From Stercorarius parasiticus (taxonomy: Eukaryota; Chordata; Aves; Charadriiformes; Stercorariidae), in assembly GCA_013396915.1 (NCBI GenBank), contig VWZL01005134.1, forward strand, positions 1 to 64,000: 64,000 nucleotides of DNA. Reading direction: 5' to 3'. The translations under genes were made by a program, and so were the position numbers. Below are positions 37,100-48,649 of the stretch, in pieces. How positions within the stretch are numbered: position 1 is the stretch's first letter; each line of letters opens with the position of its first letter. The notes under the pieces were generated by a model, which saw nothing but the letters and a program-made list of their open reading frames with translations, was not told where the DNA came from and ran no database searches.

Positions 37100-40000
37100 A
37101 CTGGTGAAAGGGGAGCAGGGGAATCTTCCCAGTCTCATTCTAAAAAGACAGAAGTGAGGCAGAGCCCGAAAGACACATCATGTGTGCCTGTGACTAATGC
37201 GTCTGTGCCTGATATGCTCAAAAACTAAATCAAAGGCCACAGGAACACAACGGGCACTGTCTTATTTTTTGTTATTCAGCTGTATTTCTTATTCTCTTAA
37301 GTGTTTCTGTGGTGTTATCTAAAAATTAGGAACATATAAACATTATCTCTTCAGCACAAATGCAAACAGACCCTATCTTTTCACCAGTTAGAGCTTGTGG
37401 CACTAGCAAAAGGGATTTTTTTAACTCAAAGTTGTCCCTGGCAAAGGATCTTCCTGAAACTGCCCCAGGATGAATGGACAGCTGTAGCGTTTTACTCATC
37501 TTGCTTTTTTTCTCTTCTGTGTTTGTAAAGATCTTTACTAGAGAGACAGTATTACTGTTATTATTAGTGAAGCATTCCTAGCAGTGTGCCAAGCATCTTC
37601 CAGACATAAATATTCACTCAGCAAGATCCGTTCTTACATTTCCAACTGAATCAATGGCAGAGCAATCTCTCCTGGGAGGAGCTTCCTGCCAATGAGCAAA
37701 TAAACTCTCAGCGGGAGTGAGGAGTTGTGATAGCAAGATGAGGCGAATCACCCTGCCGTGGACGCCTTCAACACTAGACAAGAATCACAGGGCTGCAACC
37801 CTTCGTTGTAGCTTGAGCTCCAGCAAGCCTTTCAGCAAAACAGTGCTAATGCAGAATGTAATTATAATCAATTGGTGCTGGCAAAAGCTAGGCTATACAG
37901 ATGATGATTAGCAAAGCTAGCATGTTCCAACACACAGCCACAGGGCTTGTGCTCAGTGTCACCAACTTCAGGGCCCTCTGTGTTCCCTGCCCAACCCAGG
38001 TCTTTGCTGCCCTTTCTCTTCTATATGCCCTGAGTCTCTTCCTGATGCAAAGGATGGTCATCTGCCTTTGCCTCTCACACAAACGCTTCCAGGCAGACTG
38101 CTAGTCTGCCAGCTCTTCTAGATTCACGCCTTGGTTCAGCCTTGTTTTATGGAACAGTGAGTTCCCTCTCCAAGGGGAAAGGAGAGGCACTGGTGTCTTC
38201 TTATTTCTTCCTATGTCCGGGTGAAAACAAAATAGCTGTTGCAAGCCTCTAAAAGTTTTGTCAACTGCCTTTCTTCAAATTGGAATGGGCAATGCAAATA
38301 GCTACTTCAACGAGCAGATAAGAAGCAATACTTAAGAGCTAAGCATTATTTCAATGATCTACTCCTAGGCAAAAATCCTAAGAAACCAGTGAAAAATCAA
38401 AAATAAGTAACATGCCAAATTACTGAGGCCAAAGAGCACTGAAATATCGTTTTAGGTTTTCAGATCAACTTTTAGTTCCAGCGTTAATATTTGGGAACAT
38501 CCTTACTGTCAGGAAATTCATATCTGCCCTGAACCTCAATGCTGCCTCTATTTTCATGTATGATAGTCCTCTATTTAAAAGAAAAATCAGGAAAAAAGCC
38601 TGAAAATTATGAATTTTTCAAAATGTTGAACTTTCATCAGAGCTGAACTATATGTCTTGACACTAGCTGACCATACACTGCTTTAATCGGGATCCCTCAA
38701 CCCTATGAACCATGACTGGCACAACTGTAAGCTAAACTGCTTAAATCAGTCTAAGTCTTTAGAGCAGTTTAAGATAACTAAGCCACTTAAAACTCATTAG
38801 TACTAAGAGTTAAGCAACATCAACAGAGTATCAGAGATCTCTGTTGAGATTACAGCCGCTCCAGTACTGTAACTTTCTCAAACACGCACTCTTCCAGCTT
38901 CATGAACCCATTGCAAGTTTTTGTAAGTTAAGTGCATCTGGAGATCTGCCTTGTGATCTTGCCTTGATGATCAGTCCTGACGTAGTTCACAATACAAGTC
39001 AAATTTGAAGCTGCTGTGGTTATCCATCTTTTAGTATTTATCCCAAGAGCCAGCCTGACCAGAAAATATGGAAAACTGTCTTGCCGGTTTTGTTCATATA
39101 CTTTAAAAAGTTAGACTTACGTTATTTCTTGACATCACTTGTCTCTGCGTGTTTTGTAATTTTTTACATAAGTGTGTTGGAGAGAGAATTAAAGAGTATG
39201 TATGATGGTGTGAGACTCGTGAGATGGCTTGAGGTTGATATGACTGCATTACTCATGAGTGGCAAAGCCTCAGTCACATATGTAGCTCATTCCTAGAACT
39301 CAGTGTTCTGCATTTTATTGGAAAAACTCTTAAATATTTTTAAATAAGTGAAGTATTTTTCAAGAATCTAATTCTAGTATTTCTTCAGCAGTAACCCCAT
39401 CTTCCCTTACAGAACTAATTAACTGAGCAGCACAGGCAAAGTTACCACTGCTGCTTGGAGAGGAGATGCAGGTGTCGGGGCAGAAGGAGGGAAGGAAGAA
39501 AGAAGACAACAGGGGCTGAATCTGCTGAGACCCTGTCCTTATGCACTGGGGCCTACGGCAGATGCCAGGGAAGGACCTGGCCCCTTCTGCAACAGCAACA
39601 GCTCCATCGGTAGCCAAAGTTTTTGTACTGGCCAAGCAGGCACTGTGGCAGTTATCACTTTGCAGCCCATAGCTGCTGCTCCAGGCAGACCTGCACTGTC
39701 TGTGCTTGCACTAGACCTGTCTCAGCTGCTCTGGACTTGTGGCAGCGTCACAGACCTGCTCCTACAGCTTCAGTCAGAAGAGGAAAAATGTAAGACAGAC
39801 AGTACATGCACCTCAAAAAACCCACTTTTGCCTTTTCTTTCTGACGCCTAGTTGTTATGACAAAAAGTCTGATATCTGGCTGTAACACTTGCTTTTAGCC
39901 ACATATGTGCTCTTCATTCACAGTGTAGTAATACTTTCATTAACATAAGCCAGAAGGAGAGGGGATGAGAGGGAGAAGACTGACATAAAGAAAATGGCAA

Positions 40001-42515
40001 CGCTTTGAAGCTTCTTAAGGAAGAGTCATAAGTTGCAGAGCAAACAGTTTAATGAGCAGAGTCTGGAAGTGGATGTATTTCTCCAGTCGGTCAACTTGAA
40101 TCATCATTTCTCAACTGTTTCTCTATACTTTTCACACCATTCTCATGCCATAAAGGGCAGATGAATACAGTTGCAAGGACAGCCCTGGCTTCTGAATGGC
40201 TGCAATGTTAATGGTGTCGTGTGAATTACATTCCACAATGCTTCCGAAGTATTAAAAGAAAGCTAAACAACGGCAACATCAAAATTTCACCTTAGTCCTC
40301 ACCAGGTTTATCATATATAGCTGGAACATCAGCTCCTCATCAGTCTTTCCCCACCTGAAATAACAGAGAAACTACTCATGGTAAAAAAACTCATACCCAT
40401 AGACTTACCCCAAGTTTGTCAGGGAATTTCAAAATCATGTGCTGAATGTGAACAACAGATGCAAAACTAAATTCTGTATCTGGAGAGGAAAATCCTCTGC
40501 CTGTGGCTGACCATCTTCTCTCTGGTGCCTGTGCTCTTTGCCTGAGGCCCGGCAGGTGCTGCCACTGCTGTGACACTTCAGGCTATGCTGGTTTCCACGT
40601 GAAAGGCTGGCACATTTTTACAGAATTTAGTTTCCAAATTCTAGGTCCCTTCTAACTAGGCACAGCCTGAGTGCTTCAGTCCTACAATTTTTTCAGATTC
40701 CAAGAAATACCACAGTAATGACAAAGGCACTTCTAAAAAGCAGGGCAGCTTTGTATTGACCTCAAAACAAGGGAAAGGAGTGAATGCACCAGAGCTTTTC
40801 AACTGACAGTAAGATTTCTAATGCGGGCAGATGTACACATTTTGCATCATCTTGTTCTCAGAAATGGGTGATATTTAAGTTGGTGGGTTTTTTTTAAATT
40901 AAGCAAAAGAGGCCTGAGGTAGACACCTGGCATGGAAAATTTCAGCCTGAATGACAAGAGTTTAGCAAAGTTGCAAGGAACTTCTTGAAAAAAAAAAAGG
41001 GGCAGGGGGGACACGACAAAAAAAGAGAAAAGACTCTTGTAATGGAAATGATCATGCAATCTTAACTGTGGGTGAAGGTAGTGATTGCTGCCTAAGTACT
41101 TTTGAGAGGCTACCTTCTCATATAAAAGCTGCAGAGCAGTAATAGGGTGTTGTTTGGCACTGCGTTCTTGAATGGCTTTAGCAAACACAGAAGACCAAAG
41201 ACTAGGAAAAACAAGGTAGATAAAAAGCAAAACAAAACAAAGGCCTACAGTAAGTTCAGAGAACCCTTGTATTTTCCACACAAACTGTATGACTGGACAT
41301 TATAATTTCTGAAGCAGGGCAGGCTATGTTTCTGGGTTTGGTGCGGAACGGTTATAAAAATGGAGTGACTGAGTTTCTAGGTCATAATGCAAGCTGTCAC
41401 ATATTCCTCTTTCTGCCTTTCAAAGTGTGATGACTCTCCAGTTTCACACAAGTTTTACTGAACTCCTTTTAACTCTCTGGGCACGCTCTTCATCTGGGTT
41501 AAGTAAGTGCAATACCACTCAGAAGAGGTCAGATCTAGTCCTACTTACCATCCTCTTCACTGATAGTTTACAAATAAAATCTGGAGTTTAAGTCACTCAA
41601 TATGCGCATTCTATCACTCTCCATCCAAGTTGCCATAACTGGATAATTAAACAGCACTGGAGATTAAAATGTACTTGAATTAAAAGGTTTGGACTCTTTG
41701 CTACAGTTTTGTCATTAGATGACTCATTTACCATTGATCAAGGCCTGCAATTATTATAATACTTTTCTTTCCCTAAGACATAAAAAAGATGGATAATTGG
41801 TCACCCTAGGCATGAATGCTGCACTTTTAAAACATTTAAAATTACAAAATCTCTGTTGTGTGTGCGCAGTAAGGTCTGGATTTTTCTTTATTTTTTTCCA
41901 GTATCTGTGAAGGTTCTTTCTATTTCTGTTTTTTTTTCTCCCTCTCTCAAAAAGGCATGTACTCCTGTTCAAGCTTATTGTTATAATGGAAATGCTGCCA
42001 TGTCACAATGAATTAAATAATATTGTTCCTTCTCACAAAGAAAACATTTATGTGTCTCTTTAGAGCACATCCACTTCTGGAAGTTGGGTGCACATCAAAG
42101 CTTGAACTTGCTAATCTTACTTCAGCAAAACTTCTGTTCAACCTGCCTAGCTAGGTTTACAGCCAAGTTGTTTCACAGGAGCCATGAGTGAAGTGAAGGT
42201 CTGTGTCAAGTCAGGAGGCAAAATTGCTGAATTTATTGTGGGCTGTGCTCCTGGGAGCTGGAAGGGCTTGTTGCTGGCCCACCCCTGGACGCTGCATATC
42301 AAAGCAATACAAAGTCCACTGTGGATCACGAAAGGTGGGATTCAAGAAAGTGCAAGTCTCAGGTTGCACCGCCATCAAGACTAACCTTCTAGATATCTGA
42401 AGAGGGGTGGAACAAATCCTCTTTGCTCTGTGCCTGCCCAGGGGAAGATTCATTTCTTGTGCAATGTTTTTCTGCACCTGAGCGTTGGTCTGAAAGGCCT
42501 TCCACATAAAGTAGA
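37100..42515. other. Non-coding stretch, mostly unremarkable
   Basis: I see no supported exon. Around 37535-37640 the text 'attactgttattattagtgaag ... agtgtgccaagcatcttcc' resembles the 3' part of old amniote LINE/SINE repeats, but too weakly to name. The 144-codon minus ORF at 40847-41281 crosses homopolymer runs and does not look like a gene. Confidence 0.5.
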
Positions 42516-42519
42516 GAAG

Positions 42520-43096
42520 TGTGGTTTAACCCTAGCCATCAACTAGGACTACGCAGTCACTTGCTCACTCCCCCCAGGTTGGGATGGGGGAGACAATCAG
42601 AAGAGTAAAAGTGAGAGAACCCGTGTGTTGAGATAAAGACAGTTTAATAAGTAAAGCAAAAGCCATGTGCACAAGCAAAGCAAAACAAGGATTTCATTCA
42701 CTACTTCCCATCAGCAGGCAGGTGTTCAGCCATCTCCAGGAAAGCAGGGCTCCATCATGAGTAATGGTTACTTGGGAAGACAAAATGCCTTAACTCTGAA
42801 CATCTGCCCTTTCTTCTTCCCCCAGCTTTATACAGTGAGCATGATGTCATATGGTATGCGATATCCCTTTGGTCAGTTGGGGTCAGCTGTCCCGGCTGTG
42901 TCTCCTCCAAACTTTTTGAGCACTCCCAGCCTACTCACTGGTGGGGCAGTACGAGGAGCAGAAAAGGCCATGACTGTTTAGCAACAACCAAAACCATCAG
43001 TGTTTTACTAACTCTATTTTCATCCCTAATCCAAAACATAGCACTATACCAGCTGCGAGTAAGAAAGTCAACTCTATTCCAGCTGAAACCATGACA
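42520..43096 (-). mobile_element. Solo LTR of an endogenous retrovirus, ERVL-like by its 5-bp target duplication
   Basis: The 577-bp element starts TGTGGTTT and ends CATGACA, so both ends are TG...CA. It is flanked by identical 5-bp direct repeats, agaag, at 42515-42519 and 43097-43101. On the minus strand there is a TATAAAGC box (42825-42832) and, about 180 bases further along, an ATTAAA polyadenylation signal (42643-42648). That gives a U3-R-U5 order and sets the orientation. The text agrees closely with an LTR I associate with neoavian genomes ('cagccatctccaggaaagcagggctcc' type core). No internal genes flank it, so it is a recombined solo LTR. A 5-bp duplication is usual for ERVL-type elements; the class assignment is inference. 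Confidence 0.88.
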
Positions 43097-43101
43097 AGAA
43101 G

Positions 43102-46100
43102 AAACAGCACACAAAAGAAGGTACTGTACAAGGATTTTGCTTGCATGGTACGTGTGTTCCCAGCAATAAGAGGACAGTGGTGCCACCTGGAAGAGACATG
43201 GCCTGTGAAGGCCACACAACTCTTGGGGAACTCTGCATGTGTGGTGGATACTAGTGGAAGCTTGGCTTGCCAACTCCTAAATGAAAGCCATATATGCTGC
43301 TGTAGACTGCTTCACCCATACTTAGATCTGATGCATTCCTAAATCTCTGTAAAAGGCAATTTTTTTCATTCAGATTGTATTTTCTCACCTCAAGGATTGT
43401 GAGGGATGTGCATTTGGTTTAGCGGTCTCTGAGGACTTCTGCAAGGATACAAAGAAACTCACGGGTACAACACTCCCCGGTGTTTCATTCCTTCCATGCC
43501 CTGGTTTTCTTTAGGAAACCTGAGGCACCTAGGACACCTGTACAAGACATTCAGAGCCACCAGTGCACTGGCTCCATTTGCCCTGGGATTAGTTTTCATC
43601 TCTTGGGTGTACCTGCTGCATCACTGGCACAGTTGCCATCAACAAGCCGTGAGGCATCCCTGCATACACTCCAGCATTCATTGTCATCCTCCATCCAGCA
43701 ACACAGCAGGGCCAAAGGACTGTGGACTCAGTGCAACCCACCTGCATGTTGGGTAATCTAGATTGCCCCGGGCTTTTTAACCATCTTTGCCAGGACTCTC
43801 CTTTCTGCACTGCTGCCCAGTTTGCCCATGGCTCTTAAAAACACACCACTTCTTTATTCTTTGTGAAATAAGCAAGCTTTTGAACTTTGGTATGTTAATC
43901 CTAAAAGACAAAAGAAAATACAGGACCAGCTACCTGAAGAAATGAAAGCCACTGCCTGTCAGAGATCAGTGGGAGTGCCTATATGCCTTCTTGGACTTGG
44001 CCATTTGCCTGACAGTGCTTACCATCAGACTTAAGTTTTTCACCAACTGTTTCCTGCAGCTCACAGCGAAAGCAGACTCCCACAAACTTCCACAAGGGTT
44101 CTGCCAGCGTAAGGCCATCCTTTTTCAGAGCAATACTCCAGCAATGGTGAGAAGGGATTTGGTAGAAAGCCTAGGCTGGGGAATTTCTTCCTTGAATAAT
44201 TAGATAATTTGCAATAGCATTCTTAGTGGTGTTATTAAAATGCCATGACTCAGATATAAGTGTGAGAATGTTAAGGACCTGATCCATTTTTCTGTTAGTA
44301 GAGCTGATTTGTGTGCTTGGGATTTTCTCTTTGCAGGGTCAGAACAATTCAGAGTCTTTATCTTCACCACTGCCTCTAGCAAGGTTCACTTTTTGCTCTC
44401 CACAGCAGTGGAATAGTTTTAAATTAACACATAATATACTGAAATTGAGAAGCAAAGCATACTGGATTTTCTTTATTTTCAGAATCTTAGCTAAATTACA
44501 GTGAAGTTTTGACCTTGCATTTAGGATAGTTCTGTAAACAAATGAATGGACACATGCATGATCTTAGCAAACAGCTGCTTTAAATATATTTTGGGCCTCA
44601 ATGTGACATTGTAGGGTGCTGACTAGCTTGTCAAAAACTGGATTACCTGAATCAGCACTCATTTGCAAATTCAGAGCCTGAGACCTGATCCTTAAGGGCT
44701 CTCTTTTGCTGGTGAGCACACAATTTATTTTTTTAAACTGACACAAATTTTCCTGTATCGAATAATGCATTTTACCTCAGAAGATGTATTAGGTCAATGG
44801 TTTGGGCTGATGAGAGATAAAAATAGTAACATGTTCTAACTAAAATAATACAGATCTGAAAAAGCTTGGTATGGAAGAAAAACCAACCAACTAAAACCAT
44901 ACCACACCTAGAAAAAAGATCACCCTAGCTCTAACAGCTTAACTCCTGTTTTTCCATAGGAAAAACTGTGATTCTTCTCTGTCCCACTGGCAAAAAAAAT
45001 AAGGTGATTCTGGCTGATTTGCAGTATTCTGGCCAACCACAGAATAACATAATTTGAAACTTTCACAATTCAAATGCCAGAAAATCATGGCAATACCATG
45101 AAGCCGTAAGGCACTCATAAGAATGAGGAGCCACCGAGATTTCAAGGAGAATGGGGTAGGTGTTTCTTTCTCTATCTCTACCAGTTTCATGCCACTTCTC
45201 TGCCTTCTTAAGATCAAGCTGCCTTGTCCTTTAGTGAGCCTGCTGCCCTTCCTAGTCTTCTGCTATCACCTGCTCTGACAAGCACATAGCCACTTGCTGC
45301 ACCACCTTCTGTGTTAATATAGTCAATAGTGGTTAACCCAGCAGTGACATTTCTGGACCAGCTCCATTTGATACCACTGATACTGCTTCCCAGCCTGAAC
45401 AACAACTGGCACTGTGTACACACTCAGTGCCAAGACACTTGAGTGTGCCCTCTGTAGCCGAAACTCACAGAAACCTGACAGAAGTGCTGAAGTCCCCACT
45501 GCTGCCTGCAAAGCCACCTGTGCAACACCAGACAGAACTGGGGTGAAGAGGCATTGTCTCGCAAACACTTGGACTCCTCCACCCTCCCCTTCACCCATTC
45601 CCACCCAGCCAGCCACCACTGAAGGTCTGTTGCCCCGATTCACTCCCCCAGTCGCTCTTCATCAGCTCGGTATACATTCAAGGAGATCTCAGTTGCCTCT
45701 GGTCTCCCTGTGGTGGGTCAGTGCTTGTGCGTTCCCCTGTGAGAACCCCTGGGGCAATCCCCACAACCGAGCAGGACTCAGGACCTTGCCCCTAACTTGG
45801 CATTCAATCTCTTCTGCTCCTTTGGAAAGATCAAGGCATGTACACATAAAACTATGGCAAGGGCATCAGCTACAAGACTTTGTCCTCTCATTCCATGAGA
45901 GTAAGAGCTTCCTATTCTCTTGCCACAAATCTGAGCTTAGTTTGTTGCATGCTGTTAGACAGTAACTACAATTGATTCCTGCAATTGCTCCATATCAGAG
46001 GTGGGTAAGTGAATGTTTACCAAATACTGGTACTTTGGAGTTTGCACAATATTATTAGATAGATCAGCATAATAAAACACTTAGGGATCCTTTGATCCAA

Positions 46101-48450
46101 AGGCTGCACATGTATTTCAGATCTGAAATGTCCATGGTACCAGAATATTTGCTTAGGTGCACAATTCCAGATTACCATGCACGGCACACATCCTTCCTGG
46201 CTTTCCCTTCAGCTCTGCTAAATCAGACATTTTAGAATTCAGTGTCACCTGGCTTTGCCCTACGCATTGCCACAACCTATTAGTGAAGAAAAAAGCCTAC
46301 TAACTTTTTACTTAAATAAAAGATTAGAATTTAAATAAAGCAGCATATCTAGCAACACCATGTACAGTACAGATCTTCAAGGATTTTTAATGTACTTGCT
46401 TCAAGGTGATCGTAGTTGTCCTCAGAGAGGAAGTTCCATGTAGACTGTGATATTACATATCCCCAGCTATTACCTTTGAACCAGGCTGCACCTGCTGTTA
46501 CAGGAAACAAGTACTTGTACTAACTGGATAGTTAGTTCCCAGAACAGAGATTTTATAACTAGGGAGAGTAGTCAGACTGCAGCCTTTCAAATCTCTGAAT
46601 ATATTATAATTTAACCACTTGGCAGCATTCAGGGGACAAAACCAAATCTGAGTGCCACCTTAATGAGTTCTTACTAGTGATACAAATATTTGGGCTTCTG
46701 GACAAAAGACGATTATAGGTTAAATGATATTTGGATAGCATCATGTGGCTGATTGAAAATGGAATAAACTGCTAATGCAGTGAAGAATGCATCTGTTTAC
46801 AGGCCTGAATCAACTTCTAAAACAAAAGAAGAAAAAATTCTGAAAAGTTTTCTCATTTTATGTACTACTGTGTACAAGTGACACGTATGGTTTCCTGTAG
46901 GCATTTTTCCAAAGGAAAATGAAAGGAAAAAAGACAACAAAGGTGAAATACATCTTACTTTAAACACAGCGATTATTATTAAGGGTTGGGGTTTTTTTTT
47001 GGAATTGCAGTTCTAGTATGAAAAACTGTTATGCAAAAATACTACTAACTCAACAGAACTGCTGCCATGGAATTGGTTCTCCAGGAACTCTTCTCACTTC
47101 AGTGAAACGCAGGAGGGTTTGTCGCTCCCCCATCCCTTCTGCCCTTTCCTGCATTTATTCTGCACCATGAAGGCAATATAATAGACTTCCCTCCTTGGGC
47201 ATCATCACTGTGGTGTTTGCCTTCCAAATTAGCCATACAGTCTGAGGCCCACCAAAACCTATGGGAAAAAGCATTGAGGAGGCAGGATTTGACTTGCATA
47301 GCCTTTAAGAAGGCTTATGTGGAAGACTTGATTCAAAGCCAGTAAGGGTTTTAAAGAACTGTAGGACCATCTTATATTTTTAAAGATACTTTTCATTTTT
47401 ATATAGACTTCAGTGACAGAGGCCAATGCGGCTGTGCTACCATAATGATATCCCAGAAATCAATCATCTGACATGTTACTTTTGGCGTGCGGTGACAGAC
47501 TGAGAGGTCTGGCAAAGAGGAAAGCTCTGCTTGCCCATGGGGCCAGGCACAGTGCAGTGTGAAGGGGCTCCTCCTTTCTTCCCGCCCTGCACTGGATAAT
47601 AGAGGAAAAGGAGATAGTGTGGAGCGCCTGGGAGCATTGTCCTGTCTCTGGTCTGCTGTTTCTTTCACAAGCCAAGTCACATCTTCAACCTCAGCCTGCA
47701 CAAACATGAACAAGGAAGTTTTAAACTGGTCAACAAAGCTACAGAAAAAGGCAGGGTGATGGTACTACCGAGTACCCTGCTGCCTCATCTAGAAGTGGCC
47801 TAAGTCCATCTCTATGAACCACTGTTTTCTCCTTGGCGCCACCTTTAGCCCCACCTTTGTGTTGTGCAGAAAATGTCCTCTTTACCTCTCTGTCTTTCAG
47901 TTTCTTATTCATAAATCAAGTACCTCGTCTACTAATACTGCTGTGGAGAAAAATGCTTGAAACAGGTAATGTACCTTGGATGGGGGAAAACCTGGCACCT
48001 AGCTGAAATGAAATGTGAGCGCGTTCTGTCCTTCTGTCCTTTACTCTTACTGCCTTTCAAGTGCTCATTTTATTATATGATCCCCCACATTTTTCCCCAC
48101 AAAAGAGAAAGACCAAGTGACATTTCCCACCCTTCCGCTTTCCAAACTGGCAGCAGTTCACCTCCGTAGTGATTTTTTTTTTCCCCCTTGTAACCGCACA
48201 AGTATTTTACAAACAACAGAGTATGTGGTCTGGGCAAGTGATGAACAAGCGCCACAGTGGTCAGAGGAAACATCCGAAACTCTAGATACCATTCTGAGCT
48301 TCAGAGGGCATCCATCTCTCTTTCTAGCAAAAATAGGCCAGTAAGAATAGACCTCTCTCATGGGGTTCTGGTACATCAGCTCCTATTTGAGGCCAGAGCT
48401 GCCTGAAAATTTGGAAGATAAGGTTAAAAGAAATTGTGGTGCTCACAGGA
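43102..48450. other. Non-coding stretch with a possible degenerate retroviral segment
   Basis: No supported exon. The longest ORF of the window lies here (45414-45965, plus, 183 codons). It is rich in Pro, Thr and Ser early on and has no domain I know. The surrounding DNA (about 45330-45900) gives a faint impression of decayed ERV internal sequence, described under findings. The rest is plain AT-rich DNA. Confidence 0.35.
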
Positions 48451-48459
48451 AAGGAGATT

Positions 48460-48646
48460 AAAAAAGGAGAAGGAGAAGGAGAAAGAGAAGGAAAAGGAGA
48501 CAGAGAAGGAGAAGCAGAAGGAGAAGAAAAGTGAAAAAAGGAAGAAAGGGGAAGGAAAAGGAAAAGGAAAAGGAAAAGGAAAAGGAAAAGGAAAAGGAAA
48601 AGGAAAAGGAAAAGGAAAAGGAAAAGGAAAAGGAAAAGGAAAAGAG
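48460..48646 (+). repeat. Purine-rich tract with a (GGAAAA)15 microsatellite
   Basis: Positions 48460-48646 are nearly all A and G. The stretch 48533-48646 (114 bases) has no pyrimidine on the plus strand. Within it, GGAAAA repeats 15 times without error at 48554-48643. The 5' half is an imperfect GGAGAA-type array. The ORF over it would be Lys-Glu then Lys-Gly repeats and is not a gene. Such tracts can form triplex (H-) DNA and are often length-polymorphic. Confidence 0.95.
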
Positions 48647-48649
48647 CTT

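Noticed and set aside
42184..42384. Plus-strand ORF starting MSEVKVCVKSGGKIAEF
   Set aside because: It is short and overlaps other frames on both strands, with no splice sites or homology that I know.
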